NCBI RefSeq assembly: GCF_000196135.1
Contig: NC_005090.1
Coordinates: 1,684,001 to 1,748,000, forward strand
Source of the DNA: Wolinella succinogenes DSM 1740
Lineage (GTDB): Bacteria > Campylobacterota > Campylobacteria > Campylobacterales > Helicobacteraceae
DNA length: 64,000 nucleotides
Direction of reading: 5' to 3'
Shown here one piece after another: positions 37,520 through 45,923 of the stretch (positions within the stretch are counted from its first letter, which is position 1; each line of letters begins with the position of its first letter). Both the position numbers and the translations under genes were made by a program. The notes under the pieces were generated by a model, which was not told the DNA's origin, did no database searches, and was given only the letters and a program-made list of their open reading frames with translations.

Positions 37520-38644
37520 ATGCACTTCTATGATAAAGCCAAGCAGTTCTCCCTCAAAGAGATCAGCCCCAAGGCGGAGAGAATCGACCAAGAGGCGATT
37601 TTCCCTGAAGATATTTTTGATCAAATTGCCAAAGAGGGGTACTTCTCCCTTCTAGTGCCCAAAGAGTATGGCGGCGAGGGCAAAGGCCTTAGCGAACACA
37701 CACAGGTCTGCATGGCCTTTGCCGAGGGGTCTGCCACAGTCGCACTCTGCTATATGATGCACAATGTAGCCCTCAATTGCATCAATCAGCATGGAGATGA
37801 AGCGCTCAAGCGAAAAATCTTTACCGAAGTGGTCGAGAATCAAAAAATGCTCGCGCTTGCCTATAGTGAAATCGGCACAGGCACTCACTTCTACAAGCCC
37901 GAAATCACGGCTCAATATAGCGATTCAGGTGTGGTCTTGAATGGAATCAAGAGCATGGTCACCTCCGCAGGCTACGCCTCCTACTATCTCGTGCTCTCCC
38001 CCGCCAAAGACCCTGAGAATATCAACAATTGGGTTGTCCCCCTAGAGAATCAAGGGCTTAGCTTTGCACTCTCTAAATGGAATGGTCTTGGCATGAGAGC
38101 CAATGTCTCTTGCCCTATGGAGATGAAAGATCTCTTCTTGGAAAACCTCTACAAAATCGGGGAAGAGGGTTCTGGAGCAACTCAGGTCTTCGCCACGGTC
38201 GCCCCTTTCTTCCTTGCGGGACTCGCCTCAGTCTATAGCGGACTTGGCACGCAGATATTCCAAGAGGCTATCCAGCACGCCACGACACGAAAATACGCCG
38301 AAGATTCCTCCCTCGCCCATATCGAAACCGTGCAGATTCACCTCTCCAATCTCTACACCAAAAGCTCCTCCGCTAGAGCCATGACCGCTGAAGCGGCAAG
38401 AAGCTACGACCACCAAGAGCCAGACGCCGCCGCCAAAATCATTGCCGCAAGAATCTTCGCCTCTGAAAGCGTGATCGAAAACGCCACGACCGCAATGAGA
38501 ATCGGTGGAGGTAAAAGCTACAATAAGCAAACCCCCCTAGAGAGATTGCTTCGAGATTCCTTCGCAGGGCAGATCATGGCTCCAAGCGTGGATGTGCTGA
38601 AAGTTTGGCTTGGCAAAGCGTTGAGTGGCCAACCTATCCCTTAA
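37520..38644 (+). CDS. Acyl-CoA dehydrogenase-family flavoprotein
   Basis: A 374-residue protein with the acyl-CoA dehydrogenase fold: N-terminal helical domain (YFSLLVPKEYGGEGKGLSEH), middle beta domain (LAYSEIGTGTHFYKPEITAQ, the FAD/substrate segment) and C-terminal helical bundle (IIAARIFASESVIENATTAM, RIGGGKSYNKQTPLERLLRD). It could be a true dehydrogenase or one of the flavin monooxygenase-like members (SfnB/DszC types) used in sulfur acquisition. No beta-oxidation genes are near; the next genes point to sulfur or methyl metabolism. Confidence 0.8.
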   Translation: MHFYDKAKQFSLKEISPKAERIDQEAIFPEDIFDQIAKEGYFSLLVPKEYGGEGKGLSEHTQVCMAFAEGSATVALCYMMHNVALNCINQHGDEALKRKIFTEVVENQKMLALAYSEIGTGTHFYKPEITAQYSDSGVVLNGIKSMVTSAGYASYYLVLSPAKDPENINNWVVPLENQGLSFALSKWNGLGMRANVSCPMEMKDLFLENLYKIGEEGSGATQVFATVAPFFLAGLASVYSGLGTQIFQEAIQHATTRKYAEDSSLAHIETVQIHLSNLYTKSSSARAMTAEAARSYDHQEPDAAAKIIAARIFASESVIENATTAMRIGGGKSYNKQTPLERLLRDSFAGQIMAPSVDVLKVWLGKALSGQPIP

Positions 38645-38671
38645 ATAGAATCAAACCTAAAGGCCAAATTC

Positions 38672-39487
38672 ATGAGTCAAAACGCTATCACTATCGGCGC
38701 GGTCATCTACGACCCTAAAGTCACTGTCATCTGGGGAATCATCGCAGACTTTTTCAAAGAAAACGCCCTAGAGGTGGAGCCTCTATTTTTCAAAGATTAT
38801 CAAGCCCAAGTCGATGCCCTCCTCAAAGGCGAGATCGATATCGCATGGAATTCGCCCCTAGCATGGGTGGATGCGGATATTCGCTCTCACCATCGATGCC
38901 TCAAAAGTGCGATGCGAGACACCGACCAAAATCGAAAGAGTCTTTTTCTAGTCCAAGCCAAATCAGGAATCAAAAATCTTCAAGAGCTCCAAGGAAAAAA
39001 GATCGCCTTTGGAGCGATCGATTCTCCTCAGGCTCGACTCATCCCGATCAACCACCTCGCCCGCAAAGGTTTGGTGGCTAGCAAGGACTATGAAGAGGTG
39101 ATCTTCAATATCGGCTATGGACTCCATGGCGACCATGTAGGCGGCGAGAGAGACGCTCTTGAAGCTCTCAAATCAGGAAGTGTAGAGGCTTCAGTCTGCT
39201 TAGATCTAAACTATGAGGCGTGGGTGAAGGATGGCACGATCGATGAGAAGCAGATTCTCCTCATCGACGAGACCCCTCTTTTTGACCACTGCATCTTCAC
39301 GGTGAGAGAGGGATTTGCACCAGATCGCCTCAAAGCTTGGGAAGAGGTGCTCTTCAGGATGGACTACAACAATCCCAAACACAAAGAGATGATGGATATG
39401 GAAGGGCTAAAAGCATGGGTGCAAGGGCGCACTTCTGGCTTTGAGCAGCTCAAAGAGGCGGTCGAAAGACTCCGCTTCTTTGCCTAA
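38672..39487 (+). CDS. PhnD/SsuA-like binding protein without signal peptide
   Basis: A 271-residue protein of the phosphonate/sulfonate-type periplasmic binding fold: ITIGAVIYDPKVTVIWGIIA, EIDIAWNSPLAWVDAD, LQELQGKKIAFGAIDSPQAR, EALKSGSVEASVCLDLNYEA. Unlike transporter-bound relatives it begins directly with the first strand (MSQNAITIGAV), so it should be cytoplasmic, and no permease or ATPase is adjacent. It may bind or channel a small substrate for the neighbouring enzymes. Confidence 0.75.
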   Translation: MSQNAITIGAVIYDPKVTVIWGIIADFFKENALEVEPLFFKDYQAQVDALLKGEIDIAWNSPLAWVDADIRSHHRCLKSAMRDTDQNRKSLFLVQAKSGIKNLQELQGKKIAFGAIDSPQARLIPINHLARKGLVASKDYEEVIFNIGYGLHGDHVGGERDALEALKSGSVEASVCLDLNYEAWVKDGTIDEKQILLIDETPLFDHCIFTVREGFAPDRLKAWEEVLFRMDYNNPKHKEMMDMEGLKAWVQGRTSGFEQLKEAVERLRFFA

Positions 39488-39497
39488 AGATCCCCCT

Positions 39498-40667
39498 ATG
39501 CAACCCTCCTTACCCCTTTTTCCCATCAGCCTGATTGGGAGCTGGCCTAGAGAGAGCGAGATTTTAAAATATCTCCACCGACACCAAGAGGATGAACGCT
39601 TTAGAGAACTGATCAAGAATCAGAGCGCTAAAGTCGTCAAAATCCAAGAGGAGTGCGGGGTGGACATCCTCACAAGCGGAGAGCTCTCTAGGGATAACTA
39701 CTGCTCTTTTGTGGCGAGCAAGCTATCAGGGGTGACGCTCATGTCGATGGTCGAGATGCTTGATTTTATCGAAGATAAGGAGGCGTTTGAAGAGATATTG
39801 ACCAAGCTGGATGTTCCGGGCTTCAGTATCAAAAACGCCATCTGCACCGACAAAGTCCGCCACGATCAAAATCTCGTCCTTGATGAGCTTTCGCTCTTGC
39901 AGAGCTTGACTCAAAAGCCTCTCAAAATGACACTCCCAGGCCCCTATCTGCTGACTCGCTCTATGTGGCTCCCTGCGCTCTCAGGCAAACACTACGCGAG
40001 CAAAGAGGAGCTGGGGCACGATGTCGTAACCATGCTCAAACAGGAGATCGATGCGCTCGCCTCACAAGGCGTCTATATGATCCAGCTCGATGAGCCCGTG
40101 CTCACAGAGGTGGTCTTTACGCAAGGCAAACCAAGAAGCTTCATGTGCGCCGCGCTCTCTGAGCGAAAAGACCCCACCGAGGAGCTAGAGTTTGCAACCC
40201 AGCTCATCCAAGAGGTGATTTCGCATATCAATCAAAGAGGGGTTCGCTCAGCTCTCCATGTCTGCAGGGGCAACTGGAGTAGCGATGAAGCAACCTTGCT
40301 GAGCGGTCCTTATACGCCTTTGATCCCTGTTTTTGAAGCCTCAGGGGCGAGTGTGTTGCATCTGGAGTTTTCGACTCCTCGTGCGGGCGAAATCGCCTCC
40401 CTATTCAAAAACAGCACTCTAAGCGAAAAGATCATCTTAGGGTTAGGCGTGCTCAACCCAAGGACACCCGAAGTGGAGCGGGTCGAAGAGATCGTCTCCA
40501 GGGTGAAAGAAGCGTTACGCTACCTGCCCAAAGAGAAAATCTGGCTCAACCCCGATTGCGGATTTGCGACCTTTTCTAATCGCCCCGTAAATGTGCAGAT
40601 GATCATCGAATCCAAGCTCACCGCCCTCCACCAAGCCGCTCTAGAGCTAAGGGGTGCTCATGCTTAG
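39498..40667 (+). CDS. Core-MetE-type methyltransferase (cobalamin-independent methionine synthase family)
   Basis: A 389-residue protein matching only the catalytic C-terminal barrel of MetE (full MetE is about 750 residues). All zinc ligands are present: His254 and Cys256 in SALHVCRGNW, Glu290 in VLHLEFSTPRAGE, Cys354 in LNPDCGFATFS. Substrate-side motifs include GSWPRESE, MTLPGPYLLTRSMW and IQLDEPVLTE. Short core-MetE proteins in other microbes make methionine without folate, taking methyl groups from other donors. ATG 39498 overlaps nothing and follows the binding-protein gene by 10 bases; the OsmC-like gene starts inside its end. Confidence 0.82.
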   Translation: MQPSLPLFPISLIGSWPRESEILKYLHRHQEDERFRELIKNQSAKVVKIQEECGVDILTSGELSRDNYCSFVASKLSGVTLMSMVEMLDFIEDKEAFEEILTKLDVPGFSIKNAICTDKVRHDQNLVLDELSLLQSLTQKPLKMTLPGPYLLTRSMWLPALSGKHYASKEELGHDVVTMLKQEIDALASQGVYMIQLDEPVLTEVVFTQGKPRSFMCAALSERKDPTEELEFATQLIQEVISHINQRGVRSALHVCRGNWSSDEATLLSGPYTPLIPVFEASGASVLHLEFSTPRAGEIASLFKNSTLSEKIILGLGVLNPRTPEVERVEEIVSRVKEALRYLPKEKIWLNPDCGFATFSNRPVNVQMIIESKLTALHQAALELRGAHA

Positions 40668-41139
40668 CCAGCCCCTAGCCGAGCAAAGTCAACACAAATC
40701 GCTCTTTCGTCTTTTCCTCTCCGCGAAAAACGAGGTCAAACTCTACACGCGCAACCAAAGTCTCACGCTCAAAGAGGTGGTCTCCTTTGATTCTAAGGCA
40801 CCCCTCCCCTCTAGCCTAGAGCTCTTCATCACCGCTCTAGCGAGCAGCTACCTCCTCACCCTTCAAAAAGAGGCCAAAAAAGCCAAGCTATCCTTAGGGG
40901 AGATGGAGGCTCAGCTCACCTGCACACTCCAAAACCCCCTAGAGCTCCTAGGGGTGATCGGATATGAGGAGGAGGCAGAGATCAGTGCTATCACAGGTAA
41001 GCTCTACCTCTACACCGAATCCGATCCTCTCAAACTCCAATCGCTCTGCCAAAAAGCCCTAGAAAAGTCGCTCATCTATCGACTCCTCGATCAGAATCGA
41101 GTGAGTGTCTCTATTGAACCTCATATTCTTTGTCTGTAA
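40660..41139 (+). CDS. OsmC-like protein
   Basis: A 159-residue protein whose middle (PSSLELFITALASSYLLTLQ then KEAKKAKLSLGEMEAQLT) fits the OsmC/YhfA family, often linked to peroxide or thiol chemistry. The typical first reactive cysteine of OsmC (in a G-x-N-P/C-E-L helix) is replaced by Y/L here, so a peroxidase role is doubtful. ATG 40660, with TAAGGGG before it, lies within the core-MetE end. Last gene of its operon. Confidence 0.6.
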   Translation: MLSQPLAEQSQHKSLFRLFLSAKNEVKLYTRNQSLTLKEVVSFDSKAPLPSSLELFITALASSYLLTLQKEAKKAKLSLGEMEAQLTCTLQNPLELLGVIGYEEEAEISAITGKLYLYTESDPLKLQSLCQKALEKSLIYRLLDQNRVSVSIEPHILCL

Positions 41140-41169
41140 ACGACAAAAGTTGTGGTGGGCTTGCTTAAA

Positions 41170-41787
41170 TCAATACCCATAGTCCCCCTCTATAAATATA
41201 ACCTTGATTCGTCCCTTCTCAAATTGACCTGTTATTAACACAAAGTCATTGCAAATTCGCTGAGAGTGGTGACAGTCAATACATTTAGCAAGCTTCACGC
41301 AGGGGGTCTCCTTTGCTAATCGCCTCGCGTCCAATGGTGCAGCAATCTGGCGGGTACGCCAAATTGCATCATCGACTGATTTTACGATTTTATTTGTTCC
41401 AACAACAGCGATTACCTGCTTTGGTCCATAGATAATGGGCGCAACACGACTACCGTTTCCATCAATATTAAATAGCTTTCCATCAATCGTCACAGCATTG
41501 ATTCCTGTTAAAAATGTATCTGCTCGAAAGTTTTGAAGATAAATCTCCCGCTTTTCTTCGCGATTTAAACCCGTCCTATACTTGTCCAAAAAATTATAAG
41601 AATGATTTCTCACATATTCGTATACACCACTCTGCTCTAATGTGACAGAATCGCCGCATCCTACAGTCTGTCCTTCTGGCATCAGTCGATAAAGTAATTC
41701 ATGTAGCTGCTGAATGGATTGGGTGTAATATCCAGCCATGTGATTTCTGTTTAGATTATCTATCGTCTTTCTGACAATATCTTGCAT
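41170..41787 (-). CDS. LUD-domain (LutC/YkgG-like) protein
   Basis: A 205-residue protein with the LUD (lactate utilisation) fold: IQQLHELLYRLMPEGQTVGC, GCGDSVTLEQSGVYEYVR, DTFLTGINAVTIDGKLFNID, GNGSRVAPIIYGPKQVIAVV and NKIVKSVDDAIWRTRQIAAP, then a cysteine-rich end (CVKLAKCIDCHHSQRIC) that might bind metal. ATG 41787 has GGGAG before it. The DNA is visibly AT-richer and less regular in codon use than its neighbours, hinting at acquisition from elsewhere, possibly Firmicutes. No LutA/B partners. Confidence 0.78.
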   Translation of the reverse strand: MQDIVRKTIDNLNRNHMAGYYTQSIQQLHELLYRLMPEGQTVGCGDSVTLEQSGVYEYVRNHSYNFLDKYRTGLNREEKREIYLQNFRADTFLTGINAVTIDGKLFNIDGNGSRVAPIIYGPKQVIAVVGTNKIVKSVDDAIWRTRQIAAPLDARRLAKETPCVKLAKCIDCHHSQRICNDFVLITGQFEKGRIKVIFIEGDYGY

Positions 41788-42002
41788 CGTGCTCCCTGCC
41801 TTAATACGATTAGGTTCTTTTCTGGGCAAACCTATCTTGCGAAATTCAATATAATACCGCCATCTTCCCGTGTAAATTGATTAATTGCTTTGCGTTCGAT
41901 GTTTAAAGGTATTTTGCAGTTCACAACTTCATCTATTTGGCCATTCAATATCGTCTAGGTGCAGATTTGTTTACGATTGAAGCTCTTTGGGTTTGTACAG
42001 CC

Positions 42003-42449
42003 CTACCCCTTTAGCATCCCATCAAGCTCTTTGATTCTCCCCAGCGCCACAAAAGCCGAATCGCTCGCTCCTTGGCTCAATCCTTCACTGAAGTGCAAGA
42101 CATTTTCAAGCAGCACCGAAATCCCTAGGAAGATCGTCTTAGAGCAGATTCCCCTCAGGTAGCTGATGAGAATCGGCGTAGGAAGATTGTGGGTGGAGTA
42201 GAGGTAGGTGCGCTCATCGCTCAAGTCTAAAAATTCTATCTCCCCCTCTTTAAATCCACTCATTGCATCCGCCACCACAATCACATCAGGTGCTAGTTCG
42301 CGTAGCTTCCCAAACTCGCTCTCTGGCGTGTCATATCCAAAAAAGACGCTCCACTCTGGCATCTGCTCCTCGACAAGCCGCCCCAAAGCGATCGCCACGC
42401 CATCATCTCCTCTTAGCTCATTCCCCACGCAAAGAAGCACCTTTTTCAC
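42003..42449 (-). CDS. HycI-type hydrogenase maturation protease
   Basis: A 148-residue endopeptidase that trims the C-terminus of the [NiFe] large subunit after nickel insertion. Features: VLLCVGNELRGDDGVAIALG (first acidic Ni-sensing residue), VIVVADAMSGF (second), STHNLPTPILISYLRGI (histidine). It follows the HycH-like gene and presumably processes the HycE-like subunit at 44175. Confidence 0.9.
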   Translation of the reverse strand: MKKVLLCVGNELRGDDGVAIALGRLVEEQMPEWSVFFGYDTPESEFGKLRELAPDVIVVADAMSGFKEGEIEFLDLSDERTYLYSTHNLPTPILISYLRGICSKTIFLGISVLLENVLHFSEGLSQGASDSAFVALGRIKELDGMLKG

Positions 42450-42464
42450 TATTTTTCCCCTCTT

Positions 42465-42818
42465 TTAAGCATGTTTAAAATCTTTTCTCAGCACCAAATA
42501 GCCCTCTCTTAGCTCTTCTAACACCTTTTTAAAGGGGCACTCCATCATCTCAGGCAGTAGCTTAGCAGCGTGCTCTGGAAAGACCTCGACCTCAAAATAT
42601 CGGCTCAGATTCCCTAGCTTAAAGCGCAGATACTCCCCGCCATTTTGGAGTATTGCTTCAAACTCCGCAGGGGGAATCTCCAAAACCTTCTCACTAAAGT
42701 CAATGGTCCCCACTCCGTGCCCCACGCAAGTGGAGAAGATTTTGATCTGATTGAGAAGGGCTGATTCTGACTTAGCGCCATCAAGGTGGCGCTTGGTGAG
42801 CCGATAGACCTCTACCAC
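42465..42818 (-). CDS. HycH-like hydrogenase maturation protein
   Basis: A 117-residue protein similar to formate-hydrogenlyase maturation factor HycH (KRHLDGAKSESALLNQIKIF, STCVGHGVGTIDFSEKVLEI, EFEAILQNGGEYLRFKLGNL). The frame is open to 42872, but GTG 42818 lies 4 bases inside the end of the small-subunit gene and has AGAGGG upstream, so this start is preferred. Confidence 0.78.
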   Translation of the reverse strand: MVEVYRLTKRHLDGAKSESALLNQIKIFSTCVGHGVGTIDFSEKVLEIPPAEFEAILQNGGEYLRFKLGNLSRYFEVEVFPEHAAKLLPEMMECPFKKVLEELREGYLVLRKDFKHA

Positions 42819-43642
42819 TTGCCCTCTCCCCACGAGATTTGATTGAGTGCGATCTTCTCCTCCTCCTCGCAAGGAACATACGCCGAATAGACCTCATTAT
42901 GCAAGATTCCCATGCACTCTGCATAGCGCGGGTCACTCTCCTCTTTCATGGCTAGCACAAGAGCGGCTTTGGCGGCTTTGGGATTTTTGACCTCAGGGCT
43001 TTGCGCGAGGGCGGCGAGGTATTTATCATAGAGCGTCCGCCCAAACACATAGCTCATGAGGCGCTTGGCGTACACCAATAGGTCTCGCTCAAAAAGGGTG
43101 TTCCCCAAAAGCGAATCGCCCACCAAAGGGGGCATCTCGCTATCATGTTCAAAGCTCACCCGCTGCAGCTTCTGCTCCATCACACCAAGAGCCGTCGTGA
43201 GCCCATAGATGATACTCGCAGGATGAGGCGGACATCCAGGGATATAGACATCCACGGGGATGATTTTGTCGATCCCACTCAAGACGCTATAGGCATCATA
43301 AAAGATTCCTCCCGTGGAGCCACAAGCACCTAAAGCCACCACAAGCTTGGGGTCTGGAGCAGCCTCATAGGCACGCAAAAGCGGATAATACATCTGCCTC
43401 GTCACAGGCCCTGTGCAGAGCAGAATATCCGCATGGCGTGGATTGGCCACGAGCTTAAATCCAAAGCGCTCTGGATCCCACAAGGGCGTGATCGCAGCAA
43501 AAATCTCGATCTCACAGCCATTGCAACTCCCGCAGTCGATTCGATAGACGCTGAAGCTCCGCCCAATATGTTTGAGGAGCTCCAGCTTCTGCTCTATCTC
43601 ATTGGCGACTTTTATCTCTTCGGGCATATCATAGATTTTCAT
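42812..43642 (-). CDS. hyfI: Group 4 [NiFe] hydrogenase small subunit (HyfI/HycG)
   Basis: A 276-residue NuoB-like subunit carrying the proximal [4Fe-4S] cluster. YRIDCGSCNGCEIE (Cys37/40/43), GACGSTGGIFYDAYS and YIPGCPPHPASIIYGL are the expected ligand regions. It has an extra C-terminal extension of about 90 residues beyond the NuoB core. It overlaps the ferredoxin gene upstream by 4 bases. Confidence 0.9.
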   Translation of the reverse strand: MKIYDMPEEIKVANEIEQKLELLKHIGRSFSVYRIDCGSCNGCEIEIFAAITPLWDPERFGFKLVANPRHADILLCTGPVTRQMYYPLLRAYEAAPDPKLVVALGACGSTGGIFYDAYSVLSGIDKIIPVDVYIPGCPPHPASIIYGLTTALGVMEQKLQRVSFEHDSEMPPLVGDSLLGNTLFERDLLVYAKRLMSYVFGRTLYDKYLAALAQSPEVKNPKAAKAALVLAMKEESDPRYAECMGILHNEVYSAYVPCEEEEKIALNQISWGEGKW

Positions 43643-44178
43643 GAGATCACCTCCTCATCCCCGCGTGTGAAATGAAGCACCGCGGCATTTTTTTTGCACT
43701 CAGGGCATATCTTGGCATAGTTCTCCGCCTCTTTGAGCCTCTCTTCTCCTATATTAGCCTTGCTGAGGCGATCTAGAGTGTATTTGACGAGTCTTTTGGC
43801 GGTGAAAGGCTTTTGGCATTGGGTGCATTGGTGGACATCAAGCTCCCCTCGCTGAATCAGAGCCGACTTGTCAAACTTGACCGCCAACTCAAACTCTTCG
43901 CTCAGCCTAATCGCTCCTGTGGGGCAGACCTCATCACATCGCCCACAAAAGATACATCGCCCGCAGTCAAACTCCCAAATGAGCTTGTTTTGCTCTTGGT
44001 TGAGCTCGACTGTGATGGCATTGGAAGGGCAGGCCACTCCGCACGCCGCACAGCCGATACAGAGGTCAAAAACATAGGCCGGTTTCCCGCGAAAGTGGTC
44101 GGCGACCTTATAGGGCGCAAAGGGGTATTGATGGGTGATCTTCCCATACTTTTCGCTGATATCAAGAAGCTTCATCAT
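43639..44178 (-). CDS. hyfH: Hydrogenase ferredoxin-like subunit (HyfH/HycF)
   Basis: A 179-residue electron-transfer subunit (NuoI-like). Two [4Fe-4S] motifs: CIGCAACGVACPSNAI and CGRCIFCGRCDEVCPTGAIR. The C-terminal part has two further CxxC pairs (HQCTQCQKPF and ICPECKKN), as in HycF, probably a zinc-ribbon-like site. Overlaps the large-subunit gene by 4 bases. Confidence 0.92.
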   Translation of the reverse strand: MMKLLDISEKYGKITHQYPFAPYKVADHFRGKPAYVFDLCIGCAACGVACPSNAITVELNQEQNKLIWEFDCGRCIFCGRCDEVCPTGAIRLSEEFELAVKFDKSALIQRGELDVHQCTQCQKPFTAKRLVKYTLDRLSKANIGEERLKEAENYAKICPECKKNAAVLHFTRGDEEVIS

Positions 44179-45914
44179 TTTAGATCCTTTAACGGATTTC
44201 CTTTGAGGGTTTTGGAGAAATCTTCCAAATCCAATCGGGTCAAAATCTTGCTCTTTTTACTTCTCACATCCACCACCGTCACACGCTCTGTACAAGAGTA
44301 GCATGGATCAAGACTGCAGACGATAAGCGCCGCATCGGCAATTGTGTTGCCGCGGAACTGGAATCGCAAGCTTGGCCAGTTGTTATAAGTGGCGGCTCGA
44401 CATCTCCAACGATAGACCTTTTGGGCGCTTCCTTGCATGATCCAATGGACATTATCTCCTCTTGGCGCTTCAACATAGGCCAAAGCAAAATTCTCAGGCT
44501 GAACATGGAAGGTGGGGTCGATCATGATCGGAGTCTGAGGCATCAGCTCAAAACACTGGCGAATGATAGAGACAGAGCTTTTAAGCTCCATATAGCGCAC
44601 CATCTCGCGAGCAAAGACATCGCCTCCCTGGGCGGTCGCCACCTCAAACTCAATCTGATTAAAAAAGTCATAGGGGTGGTCATAGCGAGTGTCTCGCTTG
44701 ATTCCGCATCCGCGGATATTGGGCCCCACAGGGGAGAAGTCTCTCGCCACCTGCTTATCCAAAATCCCCACGCCTTTCCAGCGGCTAATCTGGCGCTTAT
44801 CGTCCATCACCGCATCCCACACCTCTTCCACTTGGGTCTCGATGATCTGAAGAATTTTTAGGCTCTCTTTGATCTCAGTTCCCGTCATGTCGCGTCTGAG
44901 TCCACCCATCACGACATTTCCATAGGTCTTTCGTCCACCCGTGACCAGCTCGGCTAGCTTCATGGAGTATTCACGGATTCGGAAAATATGCATGAAGGCG
45001 TTGTAGTTGCCCGTCACCTCGCACGCTAGGCCTATATTGAGGAGGTGGCTGTGAAGCCTCTCAATCTCCAGACAGACGATGCGAATCGCCTGAGCCCGCA
45101 AGGGAATCTGGAGATTAATCGCCTTTTCCGCCGCTTCGATGCAGGCGATGGCGTGCGCGTAGCCGCAGATTCCGCACACCCTCTCTGCTAGATAGCCCAT
45201 CTGATCGTAGTTCATGCGATTCTCGGCGAGCTTCTCCATCCCTCTGTGCTGGTAAAAGAGTCGATAATCCGCATCAATGATCGTATCTCCATCACAAAAG
45301 AGCCTGAAATGCCCCGGTTCATCTGCAGTGATATGGAGAGGCCCCAAGGGGACATCGATGATTCCCGAGCCCTCAGGGCGCAAGAATTCAAACTCTGGCT
45401 CCATATAGTGCTCTCTCATATCAGGACGATAGCGGTAATCCATCGCATCTTTGCGAAGCGGGAAAAGATCATTAGGCCAATCATCACTGAGGGCTAGACG
45501 CCGCTTATCAGGCAATCCCTCCGCCACCAATCCAAACATATCATACGCCTCTCTCTCATACCAGACACACGCTGGTACCAAAGGGGTGACAGAGGGGTAG
45601 GTCGGATTATCGGCAGGAATGAGTGCTTTAATCGTGATGAAGCACTTCTCCTCTTGGGCAAGCTCATCCCCCTCAAACATCTTACCCCCCTCCATGGAGA
45701 GCGCGTAGTAGAGGGCGTAGTGTTTATTGATCTCGCGCTCATCATTGGCCACCATCGTGGAGAGGTATCCGCCTTTTCCATAGTATAAAAAGGAGACTGC
45801 CTCAGGGAGATCATTGAGCTCCACGAGCGCTGTCACTTGGTCTTCGTATTGTCGGGTGACCTCTAAGACTTTCACCCTTTGGCTTAGCGCCTCAATCAAG
45901 CTATCACATTTCAT
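44175..45914 (-). CDS. hyfG: Group 4 [NiFe] hydrogenase large subunit (HyfG/HycE)
   Basis: A 579-residue fusion: N-terminal NuoC-like domain (about 20-165) and NuoD-like large subunit. Nickel ligands are present: Cys247/Cys250 in ERVCGICGYAHA, and Cys538/Cys541 in SLDPCYSCTERVTV. That makes it a true hydrogenase rather than complex I. A tail of 35 residues after CTER should be cut by the protease at 42003. It lies 9 bases after HyfF. Confidence 0.96.
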   Translation of the reverse strand: MKCDSLIEALSQRVKVLEVTRQYEDQVTALVELNDLPEAVSFLYYGKGGYLSTMVANDEREINKHYALYYALSMEGGKMFEGDELAQEEKCFITIKALIPADNPTYPSVTPLVPACVWYEREAYDMFGLVAEGLPDKRRLALSDDWPNDLFPLRKDAMDYRYRPDMREHYMEPEFEFLRPEGSGIIDVPLGPLHITADEPGHFRLFCDGDTIIDADYRLFYQHRGMEKLAENRMNYDQMGYLAERVCGICGYAHAIACIEAAEKAINLQIPLRAQAIRIVCLEIERLHSHLLNIGLACEVTGNYNAFMHIFRIREYSMKLAELVTGGRKTYGNVVMGGLRRDMTGTEIKESLKILQIIETQVEEVWDAVMDDKRQISRWKGVGILDKQVARDFSPVGPNIRGCGIKRDTRYDHPYDFFNQIEFEVATAQGGDVFAREMVRYMELKSSVSIIRQCFELMPQTPIMIDPTFHVQPENFALAYVEAPRGDNVHWIMQGSAQKVYRWRCRAATYNNWPSLRFQFRGNTIADAALIVCSLDPCYSCTERVTVVDVRSKKSKILTRLDLEDFSKTLKGNPLKDLK

Positions 45915-45923
45915 GCAAAAGTC

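Noticed and set aside
41830-42002. Hidden gene remnant beside the LUD gene
   Set aside because: Short fragments in several frames were translated by eye (for example a piece ending LNFAR) but no family was recognised; reported only as gene-free.
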